From Lentisphaeria bacterium (GTDB taxonomy: Bacteria; Verrucomicrobiota; Lentisphaeria; Oligosphaerales; Oligosphaeraceae), in assembly GCA_016288215.1 (NCBI GenBank), contig JAEEYQ010000048.1, forward strand, positions 1 to 55,332: a DNA stretch of 55,332 nt, given 5' to 3'. This document shows positions 33,683-42,882 of the stretch, piece after piece (positions within the stretch are counted from its first letter, which is position 1; each line of letters starts with the position of its first letter). The notes under the pieces are model-generated. The model made no database searches. It was not told the origin of the DNA and saw only the letters and a program-made list of their open reading frames with translations. A program made the translations under genes and the position numbers.

Positions 33683-34918
33683 ATGTCAGACACCTATTTG
33701 CAGGAATTGTTCGCGGAGCGCATCGGCGGCGTCCGCTTCGGCAAGGACACCGCCATCTACAAGTTCGAGAAGATCAAGCGCGCCAAGGCGGAGGCGCGGA
33801 AGGCCAACCCAGGAGTCGAACTCATCGACATGGGCGTGGGCGAGCCGGACGACAAGGCCTTCCCCATTGTCATCTCCACGCTGGCCGCCGAGGCCGACAA
33901 GCTGGAGAACCGCTTCTATGCGGACAACGGCTGCGCGGAGTTCAAGCAGGCGGCGGCGGACTACATGCAGGAACTCTATGGCGTCCAGCTGGATCCGACC
34001 ACGGAGATAGTGCACAGCATTGGCAGCAAGTCGGCGCTGACCCTGCTGCCCACCTGCTTCATCAATCCGGGGGACATCACCGTCATGACCATTCCCGGCT
34101 ATCCGGTTTTGGGAACGTGGACGAAATACCTCGGCGGGGAGGTCGTCAACCTGCCGTTGCTGAAGGAGAACCATTTCCTTCCGGATCTGGAGAGCCTGAC
34201 TGCGGACCAGAAGCGGCGCTGCAAGCTGATTTACCTCAATTACCCCAACAACCCCACAGGGGCCTCGGCGACGCCTGAATTCTATGACAAGGCCATCGCC
34301 TTCGCGTTGGAGAACCATTGCCTGCTGGTGGTGGACGCACCCTACGCCCCCCTGAATTTCAAAGGCGCCCCGCTGAGCATCCTCTCCCGTCCCCATGGAA
34401 AAGAGGCGGCCGTGGAGCTGCACAGCATGTCCAAGGGCTTCAACATGACCGGCTGGCGGCTGGGCTGGGTCTGCGGCAACGCGGCGGCGGTGAAGGCCTT
34501 CGCCACGGTCAAGGACAATGCGGACAGCGGTCAGTTCCTCGCCATTCAAAAGGCGTCCGTTCAGGCGCTGAAGCGACAGAAGGAAATCACGCCGCTGATC
34601 TGCGCCAAATACAGCCGTCGGCTGAAGGCGCTGACGGAGACTCTGCGGGAACTGGGCTTTGACGCGCACATGCCCGAAGGCTCCTTCTATCTGTATGTGG
34701 AGATTCCCAAAGGCGTCAAGGGCGGCATCCGCTTCGCCAATGCGGAGGAATTCAGCCGCTGGCTCATCGTGGACAAGCTCATCAGCACCGTTCCATGGGA
34801 CGATGTGGGGCATTTTGTCCGCTTCAGCGCCACGTTCGTCGCCCCCACGCTGGAGGAGGAGACGCGGGTGCTCAACGAGGTGAAGCGCCGTCTGGCCGGT
34901 TCTGTCTTTGAGTTTTAG
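33683..34918 (+). CDS. dapL: LL-diaminopimelate aminotransferase
   Basis: 411 residues, full length. It is a fold-type I PLP enzyme. Motifs are GVGEPDDKAF near 50, NYPNNPTGA, DAPYAPLNF and the PLP-binding K251 in SMSKGFNMTGWRLGW. It converts tetrahydrodipicolinate directly to LL-diaminopimelate for lysine and peptidoglycan synthesis, bypassing three acyl-blocked steps. DapL occurs in Chlamydiae, Verrucomicrobia, Lentisphaerota and some anaerobes, which fits the taxon inferred here. GGAGGA lies 6 bases before the ATG. Other aminotransferases of the family are possible but the N-terminal region (LFAERIGG) fits DapL. Confidence 0.88.
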   Translation: MSDTYLQELFAERIGGVRFGKDTAIYKFEKIKRAKAEARKANPGVELIDMGVGEPDDKAFPIVISTLAAEADKLENRFYADNGCAEFKQAAADYMQELYGVQLDPTTEIVHSIGSKSALTLLPTCFINPGDITVMTIPGYPVLGTWTKYLGGEVVNLPLLKENHFLPDLESLTADQKRRCKLIYLNYPNNPTGASATPEFYDKAIAFALENHCLLVVDAPYAPLNFKGAPLSILSRPHGKEAAVELHSMSKGFNMTGWRLGWVCGNAAAVKAFATVKDNADSGQFLAIQKASVQALKRQKEITPLICAKYSRRLKALTETLRELGFDAHMPEGSFYLYVEIPKGVKGGIRFANAEEFSRWLIVDKLISTVPWDDVGHFVRFSATFVAPTLEEETRVLNEVKRRLAGSVFEF

Positions 34919-34933
34919 AAGAAGAGGTGCCAT

Positions 34934-35176
34934 ATGCAGGAAGGGCATGAAAGACGCGAATTCGGCGAGCAGCCTTTGGAGGCGCTGATGCAGGAGTTCG
35001 ACCTGGAGAACGGGGACTTGGTGGACGCCTCCACGGAGCAGGTGACCTACAAGATGGTCGCCAAAGGGCGGAAGGGCCGCTGGCTGACTCCGAATATTCG
35101 GGAGAAGCTCTGCCGGGCGTTCAACGCCGCCAGCGGCCAGAGCCTGAAGCCGGGGGATTTGTTCAATTACCGTTGA
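34934..35176 (+). CDS. Small conserved-looking hypothetical protein
   Basis: 80 residues, charged and soluble. The N-terminal half is acidic (LEALMQEFDLENGDLVDAS). The second half, with TYKMVAKGRKGRWLTPNIREKLCRAFNA, is basic and helical and could bind nucleic acid. I do not recognise the family. AGAGG lies 6 bases before the ATG, it follows dapL by 15 bases, and its stop lies 11 bases before the carboxyltransferase, so it is probably translated as part of the operon. Confidence 0.65.
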   Translation: MQEGHERREFGEQPLEALMQEFDLENGDLVDASTEQVTYKMVAKGRKGRWLTPNIREKLCRAFNAASGQSLKPGDLFNYR

Positions 35177-35187
35177 CAGAGGGAACC

Positions 35188-36738
35188 ATGTGGGATAAGA
35201 GCCATATTGAAAAACTGGAGAACCTGCGGACGCAGGCGGCGTTGGGCGGCGGAAATGCGCGCATCGCCAAACAGCATGAGGCCGGCAAGTTGACGGCGCG
35301 GGAGCGCCTGCTCCAACTCTTTGATGCAGATAGCTTTACAGAAGTCGATGCATTGGTGGAGACCACGGCGTCCACCTTTGGGATGCAGAGCAAGATTGTC
35401 CCTGGAGACGGCGTGGTCGTGGGCTTTGGCCGCATCAATGGGCGGCCCGTTTTCGCGTCCAGCCAGGACTTTACGGTCATTGGGGGGACGTTGGGGGAGT
35501 TCCACGCTCGCAAAATCTGCCATGTCATGGACATGGCACTGACGGCGCGCGCCCCCTTCATCTCCATCAACGACAGCGGCGGCGCCCGCATTGAGGAGGG
35601 AATTCATGCGTTGGACGGCTACAGCGGCATCTTCTTCCGCAACACGCGGGCTTCCGGCGTCATTCCCCAGATAGCCGTCATTTTGGGTCCCTGTGCCGGC
35701 GGCGCCTGCTATTCGCCGGCGATCTGCGATTTCATCTTCATGAGCGCCGCCACGTCGAAGATGTTCATCACGGGACCGAATGTCATCAAGGAAGTGACAG
35801 GGGAAACCGTTGATGTGGAGCAACTTGGCGGTGCGCAGATGCATGCGGGCGTCAGCGGCGTGAATCATTTTGTGTACGACAATGACGAAGAATGCCTGGC
35901 GGGGGTTCGTCGCCTCCTGTCCTACCTTCCGCAGGATAATATGTCGCAAGTTCCTGTGGCGCAACAACTTACGCCAAAAGAAGGATTGCCGGAGCTGGAG
36001 GACATCGTTCCGGACAACCAGAAGAAGGCGTATGATGTCCACGAGGTCATCGCGAAGCTGGTGGACATGGATTCGTTCTTCGAGGTGCAGAGGGAGTTTG
36101 CCAAGAACATCGTGGTGGGCTTTGGCCGCATGGCGGGACAGTGCGTGGGGCTGGTGGCGAATCAGCCCAGCTACATGGGCGGCTGTCTGGATGTGAACGC
36201 CTCCGACAAGGCGGCGCGGTTCATCCGCTTCTGCGACTGCTTTGGCATTCCCTTGGTGACGTTGGTGGACGTGCCCGGCTTCCTGCCTGGCGTCAATCAG
36301 GAGCGCAACGGCATCATACGCCACGGGGCGAAAATGCTGTATGCGTATTCGGAGGCGACCGTGCCCCGAATCAGCGTCATTCTGCGGAAGGCCTACGGCG
36401 GCGCCTACATCGCCATGGACAGCAAGAACACAGGAGCCGACATGGTGTTCGCGTGGCCCATCGCCCAACTGGCCGTCATGGGGGCGGAAGGGGCTGTGGA
36501 GATCATCTTCAAGCGGGAAATCCGTGATGCAGAGAATCCTGCACAGAAGCGGGACGAGCTGATCCACGCCTACAACGAGCTGATGATGAATCCCTACATC
36601 GCCGCCAAATGCGGCTATGTCAGCGAGGTCATCCTGCCGTCGGAGACCCGCGACCGCATCCTTCAGGCCTTGGATGCCCTCAAAGGCAAGCGGGCGGACG
36701 GGCGGATTTGGCGAAAGCATGGTAATATCCCGCTGTGA
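35188..36738 (+). CDS. Acyl-CoA carboxyltransferase subunit (PccB/MmdA type)
   Basis: 516 residues, the usual size. Two crotonase-like halves are present. The N-terminal half has ARERLLQLFD, GRPVFASSQDFTVIGG and NDSGGARIEEG; the C-terminal half has VDVPGFLPGVNQE, KAYGGAYIAMDSK and WPIAQLAVMGAEGAVEIIF. Family members are the beta subunit of propionyl-CoA carboxylase or the alpha subunit of the sodium-pumping methylmalonyl-CoA decarboxylase. No biotin carboxylase, biotin carrier or membrane subunit is adjacent, so the reaction direction is open. In a fermenter, propionate formation is plausible. The ATG at 35188 has GAGGGA 4 bases upstream; the frame extends to a TTG at 35173. Confidence 0.9.
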   Translation: MWDKSHIEKLENLRTQAALGGGNARIAKQHEAGKLTARERLLQLFDADSFTEVDALVETTASTFGMQSKIVPGDGVVVGFGRINGRPVFASSQDFTVIGGTLGEFHARKICHVMDMALTARAPFISINDSGGARIEEGIHALDGYSGIFFRNTRASGVIPQIAVILGPCAGGACYSPAICDFIFMSAATSKMFITGPNVIKEVTGETVDVEQLGGAQMHAGVSGVNHFVYDNDEECLAGVRRLLSYLPQDNMSQVPVAQQLTPKEGLPELEDIVPDNQKKAYDVHEVIAKLVDMDSFFEVQREFAKNIVVGFGRMAGQCVGLVANQPSYMGGCLDVNASDKAARFIRFCDCFGIPLVTLVDVPGFLPGVNQERNGIIRHGAKMLYAYSEATVPRISVILRKAYGGAYIAMDSKNTGADMVFAWPIAQLAVMGAEGAVEIIFKREIRDAENPAQKRDELIHAYNELMMNPYIAAKCGYVSEVILPSETRDRILQALDALKGKRADGRIWRKHGNIPL

Positions 36739-36822
36739 CGGAAGATGTTACGACGCCGAGCCATACATGGCGAAAAGGCATCGGATGGTTGCCGTTCAGC
36801 GACGAAAAGAAAGGACATAGAG

Positions 36823-38319
36823 ATGAAAAAACTTGCATTGAGACTATTGGTCGGTGTTGTCATCTTGGCATCCATGAACGGAATGGCGCAGCGCTTTGCG
36901 CCACGCCACCGCCCGCGGGTGATCGCGCCTCCGCCAGTGATTTTCGCTCCAGTTCCGGTTCAGCCAGTGGTGGTGGGCAATGTGCCGACCCAGCCGGTGG
37001 TGGTGGCCCCCGCCGCGGCTCCCGCCGCCAGCCCCTTGCTGCTCCATGGCCCATGGCTGACTTATCCGGACACCGAAGCCATGACCATCGGCTTCGTGAC
37101 GGCGCCCCTCTGCGGCGGCGGCGTGGAATTTCGGGAGGCTGGCACGGAAATGTGGTATCAGCTGTGGCATGCCAACGCGGGGAAGCTTGTGCGCCATCGT
37201 CAGCAGCATTCCGTCCGTCTCTTTGGGCTGAAGCCGAACACGGAATATGAATACCGTCTAGTTATCGCCCCGCCGCTGACGCGCACCTTGGACCATACGC
37301 TGTTCAATCAGAAGGATCCCACGGTCATGGTTCAGCGCATGGAGCGCATCAGCAGCCCGGACTACCATTTCCACACCTTCTCCGACCAGCCGACGCTCTA
37401 TACGCTGTCCGTCACGGCGGACTTGCAGTTCCCCGCCGCCGTCAAGGAGCGCATCCTGCGCAACTACTACTCCAACGGCGGCATGGGCGCAAGCCACCTC
37501 TTTGCGGTGCTTGGAGACGGAGACAACGTCTTCGACAATTTCGAATACAGCTACATGAAGACGCTGGTGGACAAGATCGTCCAGCTGGGCGGCTCCCATC
37601 GTCCGTCGTTGTTCATTCGCGGCAACCATGAATGGCGGGGCATGGAGTCCGACCTGTGGTGCGACTATTTCGCCGCCCCTGACACGAACTCCACCTATTT
37701 CTCCTTCCGCTGCGGCGAAGTCTATTACATCGTTCTGGAGACCGGAGAGGACTGCCCGCCGTATCTGATGACGGAGCATTTTTCAGGGGACAACGTGGCG
37801 GAGGCGCAGCTCTTCGCGGAGCAGAACTACTGGCTGCAGTCCGTCGTGGCCTCCGAGCCGTTCCAGACGGCGAAATTCCGCGTGGTCCTCTCCCATACGG
37901 CCATCTATTCCCATGCCGAAAAGCACATGCATGACACCGTGGCGCAGATTTGCGGCGACCTCTTCAAGAAGCAGTTCCCCCAGAACAAGATCCATCTGTG
38001 GATCTCCGGCCATACTCACTGCTATTGCCGCACCATCCCCGGCGCCTCCATGGTGTATCAGCTGGATGTGCCCAAATATGCGCTCTACAGCGGAGAGGAC
38101 TACACCTTCCCCTGCGTGACGTTGGACGGGCCGGGAGGCGGCGGCATCGAGAACACGCTGCTGAACATGTCCGTGGAGCCGGACCGGCTCAGCGTCATCG
38201 TCAAGGACGAGGCTGGCCAGGCCATCGATGCCTTCGCGGTCCTTCAGGACGGCGCCATTCTGGACTTGAACAACAACACCTTGCCGGCAAAGCAGGTCGG
38301 CGTCACCTATCATCCATAG
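36823..38319 (+). CDS. Secreted metallophosphoesterase (purple acid phosphatase-like)
   Basis: 498 residues. Signal peptide LALRLLVGVVILASMNGMAQ, then a Pro/Val-rich linker (residues 30-70) with repeated QPVVV. Residues about 72-190 are a fibronectin-III-like domain (LLHGPWLTYPDTEAMTIGF, LKPNTEYEYRL). Residues about 200-440 are a calcineurin-like phosphoesterase: GDGDNVFD, FIRGNHEW, VLSHTAIYSH and WISGHTHCY supply the dimetal ligands. A C-terminal beta extension follows. The protein likely dephosphorylates organic phosphates outside the cytoplasm. AAGGA lies 8 bases before the ATG at 36823. The frame is open upstream to 36745, but the signal peptide fixes the start. Confidence 0.85.
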   Translation: MKKLALRLLVGVVILASMNGMAQRFAPRHRPRVIAPPPVIFAPVPVQPVVVGNVPTQPVVVAPAAAPAASPLLLHGPWLTYPDTEAMTIGFVTAPLCGGGVEFREAGTEMWYQLWHANAGKLVRHRQQHSVRLFGLKPNTEYEYRLVIAPPLTRTLDHTLFNQKDPTVMVQRMERISSPDYHFHTFSDQPTLYTLSVTADLQFPAAVKERILRNYYSNGGMGASHLFAVLGDGDNVFDNFEYSYMKTLVDKIVQLGGSHRPSLFIRGNHEWRGMESDLWCDYFAAPDTNSTYFSFRCGEVYYIVLETGEDCPPYLMTEHFSGDNVAEAQLFAEQNYWLQSVVASEPFQTAKFRVVLSHTAIYSHAEKHMHDTVAQICGDLFKKQFPQNKIHLWISGHTHCYCRTIPGASMVYQLDVPKYALYSGEDYTFPCVTLDGPGGGGIENTLLNMSVEPDRLSVIVKDEAGQAIDAFAVLQDGAILDLNNNTLPAKQVGVTYHP

Positions 38320-38340
38320 GAAGGCAGGAAAGAGAAAGCC

Positions 38341-39213
38341 ATGCAGCCGTTGACATTTCTTTTTGACTATGAATTCACCAACGACAGGACTCGTCCCTAC
38401 ATCATGGAGTCCTTCGCCAACTGCGGCGCCACGAACCAAGTGCTCAGCGACACGTTAATCTCCCAAATCGAAGCGGACCATGGCTTCATCAGGACCTTGA
38501 TGAAGGACATGCGGGACACGGGACAGACCTTTGTGGACTCCCATGCACCTTTCGGCGTGTGGTGGGATCTGGACGTCCCCGAGCCGACCGCCCGTGAACT
38601 GATGCTGGAGCGCATGCGTCTGGCCATGCGTATCGTGGCGGATTTGGGCGTGGACACCATGACCGTTCACGTGGGGAATGCCCCTGCCGAATTCGTCGGC
38701 TATACGGAGCAGCAGTTCCATGACGCCATCAAAGCCTCTTTGGCGGACTTGCTGCCGCTGGCGGAGAAGCTGAATCTGGTGCTCTGCGTCGAGAACATCT
38801 GGTTCATCACCAACACGCCGGAGAGGCTGCTGGACATGATTGACACCTTCAAGTCGCCGAGTCTAGGTGTCTGCTACGACGCCGGCCACGCCAATCTCAT
38901 GGCAAGGGACAGGGGCTTCACCTCCAGTCCCCCCATCAGTGCCTTCAAGCGCTACAACCGACCCGTTCCCTACGATGACAAGATTCTGGAAAAGCTTCTG
39001 CCCCATGTGGTTAATTGCCATCTGCATGACAATGACGGACAGGATGACCAGCATCGCATGCCAGGTTGCGGAGACGTCAACTGGCCCCACATCATCGGTC
39101 TGCTCAAGACGGCGCCGCGCCTGCGCTCCTTCCAGAGCGAGGTCATTCCCGCCCGTGTGCACGCCCCCATCAAGAAGCTGGTGAGCGTGTTCAACGATAT
39201 TCTGAACGGCTGA
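38341..39213 (+). CDS. Sugar phosphate isomerase/epimerase (xylose isomerase-like TIM barrel)
   Basis: 290 residues. The strands TMTVHVGN, LVLCVENIWF, GVCYDAGHANL and VNCHLHDNDGQDDQH give the metal-binding set of the AP-endonuclease-2-like TIM-barrel family, with a DNDG motif after the histidine strand. That DNDG motif is shared with the protein at 40066-40971 and separates this pair from the 18496-19296 protein. It is preceded by a purine-rich ribosome site. It converges on the aldolase cluster, with only 7 bases between the stop codons. Cytoplasmic; substrate unknown. Confidence 0.82.
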   Translation: MQPLTFLFDYEFTNDRTRPYIMESFANCGATNQVLSDTLISQIEADHGFIRTLMKDMRDTGQTFVDSHAPFGVWWDLDVPEPTARELMLERMRLAMRIVADLGVDTMTVHVGNAPAEFVGYTEQQFHDAIKASLADLLPLAEKLNLVLCVENIWFITNTPERLLDMIDTFKSPSLGVCYDAGHANLMARDRGFTSSPPISAFKRYNRPVPYDDKILEKLLPHVVNCHLHDNDGQDDQHRMPGCGDVNWPHIIGLLKTAPRLRSFQSEVIPARVHAPIKKLVSVFNDILNG

Positions 39214-39220
39214 TTGGGTT

Positions 39221-39991
39221 TTAGCCCTGCACAGCGTCCACGCCGGCCTTGAACTGGCGGAAGCCCTCGGCGATGGCCGCCCAATCGGAGACACCAGCGA
39301 ACCAGTTGAGCTGGCGGTGTTTCCAGCGGGGGAAGTTGCCGGCGGCGGCCCCCAAGACCTTGCCCGCCGCCTTGACCTTCGCGCAGACTTGGTCCAGAAT
39401 GCGGTTCAGTTCAGGGTCATCCATCTGATTAGTGATGCCCATACTGGCGGAAAGATCGCAGGGACCAATGCAAATGCTGTCCACTCCAGGGACTTGCAGA
39501 ATTTCGTCCAAGGCGTTGACGGCGTCAATGTGTTCAATTTGGATGATGACCCACGGCTCCGTGCGGCTTTGGACAAGATACTCCGGAACATCCACCGCCC
39601 CATAGCCCGTGGCGCGGCGGATGCCAAAGCCGCGAATGCCTTCCGGCGGATATTTGCAGGCGGCGACGGCGGCTTTGGCGGCGGCCACGCTGCTCACCAT
39701 GGGGATGATGACGGCGGCGGGGGCCATGTCCAAAACCGGCTTGATGAGATTGCTGTCGTTGGCGCGGACACGGACCAGAGGGGCGCAGCCGCCGGCTTTG
39801 GCGGCGATGACCATGTCGCGGACCGTTTCGATGTTGTAGGGATTGTGCTCTGAATCAATCCAGATGAAATCCAGTCCGCAGTATCCGGCCATCTCGCCGA
39901 CGGTGATGTCCGACATGGTGATGACGGCGCCCACGGTGGTGCGGCCGGTTTCCATTTTGGCTTTCCATTCGCTAAGTCCATTGATTGACAT
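39221..39991 (-). CDS. HpcH/HpaI-family aldolase (2-oxo-3-deoxy-acid aldolase type)
   Basis: 256 residues, standard size. LDFIWIDSEHNPYN supplies the active-site acid/His region, and VRVRANDSNLIKPVLDMAPAA, split by short loops, holds the arginine. IIQIEHIDAVNALDEIL and CIGPCDLSASMG give the metal-binding Glu and Asp. The family cleaves 2-oxo-3-deoxy or 2-oxo-4-hydroxy acids to pyruvate (or similar) plus an aldehyde. With the dehydrogenase and isomerase upstream it probably ends a sugar-acid breakdown route. AAGGA lies 9 bases before the ATG. Confidence 0.88.
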   Translation of the reverse strand: MSINGLSEWKAKMETGRTTVGAVITMSDITVGEMAGYCGLDFIWIDSEHNPYNIETVRDMVIAAKAGGCAPLVRVRANDSNLIKPVLDMAPAAVIIPMVSSVAAAKAAVAACKYPPEGIRGFGIRRATGYGAVDVPEYLVQSRTEPWVIIQIEHIDAVNALDEILQVPGVDSICIGPCDLSASMGITNQMDDPELNRILDQVCAKVKAAGKVLGAAAGNFPRWKHRQLNWFAGVSDWAAIAEGFRQFKAGVDAVQG

Positions 39992-40065
39992 GTGCTGTAT
40001 TCCTTATATATAGTGGTATATATGGCGGACAGGCTGTAGGGCACCGTCGCGCGGTTATGTGACAA

Positions 40066-40971
40066 TTAAGGCTGTGTTTTCGTCTGCCGCCGTTGCAGAA
40101 TGGCCGCCGCGACGGTTTCGCAGCGTTGGCGGGCATCCCGAAGGAAGGCAAGCTGGTTTTCACGCGGCTGGCTGGCCATGACCATGGAGCTTGCCGCCGC
40201 GTTGTCCACACGGAAGGGCGTGGACCGCATGGTAATCTCGAAGGTCGGTGGCCCGTGGTGGGAGGAGTCGGCGATGATGTCGGTCAGGCGTTCCCAATCC
40301 ACCGTGCCCATGCGAGGAGGCTGATGGAGGTCTCGCCGTCCATCGTTGTCGTTCAGATGCAAGGCCGTGAGCCGATGGCGATTCCGCTGTAGTTGGGGCA
40401 GCTGGGAGACGGGGAAATTGCCGTGCCCGGAATCGTAGCATATTCCAACCCAAGGCATTGGATAACGTGAGACGGCAGTCTCAAGCAACTCCCAGCTGTC
40501 ATCGGACATATTCTCCAATGCGAGAGGGACGCCTTCTTTCTGAAGCCACGGCACCAACTCGTCCAAAGACCGCAGGACGCTCTCAAAGCGCCGCCGCTGG
40601 ACCGCTTGGGCTTCCATTGATGTATGTTCCTGAATGACAGGAATATGCATGATTAAGTGGCCGCTTCCTTCCAATTCGGTGAACAGCCGGGCCCGATTCT
40701 TGACCAACTCTACGCCCGCCAGTCGTTCATACTCCACGGGGGAACTCCAGCTCTTCTCTTGTCCTGCGCTACCGTGGACATCCAGCAGGGCCAGGCCCGT
40801 GTCCCTAAGGAGGGAACGGATGCTGGCCATCTCGCAGGGGCTGTACAGGAAGTCGTCGCTGAAATGATGGCACCAGTGGAGATGGGAGAAGCCCGCCTCC
40901 GCGATGAGACGGACAGGCTCCTCCGGCGAGCCGGTGCTGATGCAGTAGTCGGTGGTGACGGAGAGGTCCAT
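40066..40971 (-). CDS. Sugar phosphate isomerase/epimerase (xylose isomerase-like TIM barrel)
   Basis: 301 residues. HLHWCHHFSDDF, HLIMHIPVIQ, PLALENMSDD, GICYDSGHGNF and TALHLNDNDGRRD form the metal-site strands. FEITMRS near the end gives the last Glu. It lies in the middle of the dehydrogenase-isomerase-aldolase cluster, 17 bases after the dehydrogenase. A role in preparing the substrate of the aldolase is inferred from position only. No clear ribosome site precedes the ATG. Confidence 0.82.
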   Translation of the reverse strand: MDLSVTTDYCISTGSPEEPVRLIAEAGFSHLHWCHHFSDDFLYSPCEMASIRSLLRDTGLALLDVHGSAGQEKSWSSPVEYERLAGVELVKNRARLFTELEGSGHLIMHIPVIQEHTSMEAQAVQRRRFESVLRSLDELVPWLQKEGVPLALENMSDDSWELLETAVSRYPMPWVGICYDSGHGNFPVSQLPQLQRNRHRLTALHLNDNDGRRDLHQPPRMGTVDWERLTDIIADSSHHGPPTFEITMRSTPFRVDNAAASSMVMASQPRENQLAFLRDARQRCETVAAAILQRRQTKTQP

Positions 40972-40988
40972 GGGATGACTTTGGGGAG

Positions 40989-42017
40989 CTATTTGACCAA
41001 CGTTTCCGCTCTATCCAATTCCTGCACAGAGGCTTCGGGCAGCTCCAGACCTTCTTTGAGCGCGGCGGTCTCCCGTCGCCATTCCAGCTCCCCTGGATAG
41101 AGGATTTCGCGGACGCCCTCCAATGTGGGGCAGGCTTTCAGCTCGTCGATCATGGCATCGACGCGGTTGCGGAACAGCTCTTCGCCTCCGAAGAAAGCGG
41201 GATTGACGATGATGAAGGCATGGCCCGTGTTGGCGTCTCGGCCAGGGAGCATGTTCCACGAATGGACGCCGGACATCATGCCCGCCATGCCCAAGACTGC
41301 GGTCATCAGCTCCACCATGATGGCGAAGCCATAGCCTTTGTGTTCCGCGAAGGGCAGCATGACGGCGTCCTTCCAGATTTCGTTGGGGTCGGTGGTGGGC
41401 TTGCCATCGTGAGTCAGAATCCAGCCTTCGGGGATGGATTTGTGGTCCGCCGCCGCGATGATGAGTTTGCCGCTGGCGACCTTGCTCATGCAGACGTCGA
41501 AAAGCAGTCCCCTGTATTTGCCTCCGGGGGCCGCATAGGCGAAGGGATTGTTTCCAATGGCGGCGGCGCGGCCTCCCGTCGGCGCCACCAGCGGGCAGGT
41601 GTTGCTCATGGAGAAGGCCAGATAGCCCCGTTCCGCCGCCATGGCGGCATAGTGGCCGGCGGCGCCGTAGTGGTCGCTGTGGTTGACGGTTCCCATGACA
41701 ATGGGTTGGTCGGCCGCCTTTTCCAGCAGACGGTTCATGGTCCGAATGGCGGCGGGTATCCCAAGTCCCCCAGCCGCACTGACTTGGAGCGAACTGGCCG
41801 TCTCGCTCAACGTCTCCGGCACCGCATCGGGACGGATGCCTCCCGCTTGGATGCAGTCAATGTACCGGGCCATGCGGACGACTCCATGGGAATGGATGCC
41901 CCGCATGTCCGTCGTCACAAGAACCTCCGCGATGCGGACGGCGTCCTCCTCAGGAATGCCTGCACCAACGCCAATCCGTGTGACCCGTTTCTTCAATTCA
42001 TCAATGGCATATTTCAT
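40989..42017 (-). CDS. Ldh-family (malate/L-lactate/ureidoglycolate) NAD(P)-dependent dehydrogenase
   Basis: 342 residues. TDMRGIHSHGVVRMARYID is the family signature with the catalytic His. NHSDHYGAAGHYA and SNTCPLVAPTGGRAAAIGNNP are also characteristic, as is GHAFIIVNPAFFG near the end. Members reduce or oxidise 2-oxo/2-hydroxy acids and include several sugar-acid dehydrogenases, so lactate is not necessarily the substrate. It is the first gene of a three-gene cluster. The AGAGGA that could serve as ribosome site is part of the adjacent CTAGA repeat array. Confidence 0.88.
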   Translation of the reverse strand: MKYAIDELKKRVTRIGVGAGIPEEDAVRIAEVLVTTDMRGIHSHGVVRMARYIDCIQAGGIRPDAVPETLSETASSLQVSAAGGLGIPAAIRTMNRLLEKAADQPIVMGTVNHSDHYGAAGHYAAMAAERGYLAFSMSNTCPLVAPTGGRAAAIGNNPFAYAAPGGKYRGLLFDVCMSKVASGKLIIAAADHKSIPEGWILTHDGKPTTDPNEIWKDAVMLPFAEHKGYGFAIMVELMTAVLGMAGMMSGVHSWNMLPGRDANTGHAFIIVNPAFFGGEELFRNRVDAMIDELKACPTLEGVREILYPGELEWRRETAALKEGLELPEASVQELDRAETLVK

Positions 42018-42030
42018 GGTGTGTAGTTTC

Positions 42031-42129
42031 CTCTAGCTAGCTCTAGAAGCTCTAGAGGCACTAGATGCTCTAGGAAAATTCCAAATTTCTAATTCCAAAT
42101 TTCTAATACCTAATTCCAAATTTCTAATT
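42031..42129. repeat. CTAGA nonamer array plus divergent heptad array R3
   Basis: 42031-42074 is an imperfect array around TCTAGA and CTAG (CTCTAGAAGCTCTAGAGGC). 42077-42129 has units of TTCCAAATTTCTAA, the decayed minus-strand form of the GGAATTA heptads. It lies between the dehydrogenase and the sugar transferase and forms the leader of the dehydrogenase gene. Confidence 0.75.
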
Positions 42130-42134
42130 ATCAA

Positions 42135-42773
42135 CTACTTGGCTCCTCGTTGAATGAAGACCTCCCGAAAAGTCTTCAGGAAGATGATGGTATCCAGCCA
42201 GAAGGACCAATGGGTGATATAATATACATCCAACGCGACGCGTTTTCTATAAGGCAGCTCGCTTCGGCCGGAGACTTGCCAGAGGCCGGTGATGCCTGGC
42301 GTAACGCTGAAAAGCAGGTCCGCATGGCGGCCGTATTTTTCAATTTCCTCCTCGACGATGGGGCGGGGGCCCACCAGCGCCATGTCGCCCATGAGGACGT
42401 TGAAAAGCTGTGGCAATTCGTCTAAACTGGAGCGGCGGAGCAACTTGCCGACTCGTGTGATGCGCGGGTCCGAGTCCAGTTTGCGCTTCTCCCGCCATTC
42501 CATGGTGAGGGCAGGGGACTCGCTGAGCAGCTGTTCCAGATTGCGGTCTGCGTCCAACGTCATGGTGCGGAACTTGATGACCTTGATGGGACGGCGGTCC
42601 TTGCCCAAACGACGGGAGAGGTAGAAGACGGGGCCCTGACTGCTCAACTTGATCAGAAGGGCAATCATAACTCCTAGAGGCAGAAGGACTACGCACAAAA
42701 TCAGCGCAATGACGAATCCGCAACAGCGCTTTGCCAGACGGGATAGGCAGGATGTGCAGGCGGGCGTTGTCAT
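42135..42773 (-). CDS. Bacterial sugar transferase (undecaprenyl-phosphate sugar phosphotransferase)
   Basis: 212 residues. One N-terminal membrane helix (FVIALILCVVLLPLGVMIAL) is followed by QGPVFYLSRRLGKDRRPIKV, KFRTM, RITRVGKLLRRSSLDELPQL, FNVLMGDMALVGPRP and TPGITGLWQVSGRSEL. These are the motifs of PF02397 monotopic phosphoglycosyl transferases. It moves a sugar-1-phosphate from UDP-sugar to undecaprenyl phosphate as the first step of surface polysaccharide synthesis. It stands alone here; the two GT2 genes at 29652-31420 are 11 kb away. It lacks the large N-terminal domain of WcaJ/WbaP. Confidence 0.92.
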   Translation of the reverse strand: MTTPACTSCLSRLAKRCCGFVIALILCVVLLPLGVMIALLIKLSSQGPVFYLSRRLGKDRRPIKVIKFRTMTLDADRNLEQLLSESPALTMEWREKRKLDSDPRITRVGKLLRRSSLDELPQLFNVLMGDMALVGPRPIVEEEIEKYGRHADLLFSVTPGITGLWQVSGRSELPYRKRVALDVYYITHWSFWLDTIIFLKTFREVFIQRGAK

Positions 42774-42882
42774 GGGAGGAAATTTGCGGTTGGCCGTTCA
42801 ACGTTGGCAGACAGGCATTGGCGGTTCACCGTTCCACGCAAGACGTGAAAAGAAAACCTGCTAATTGCTCATGGTGAATAGG

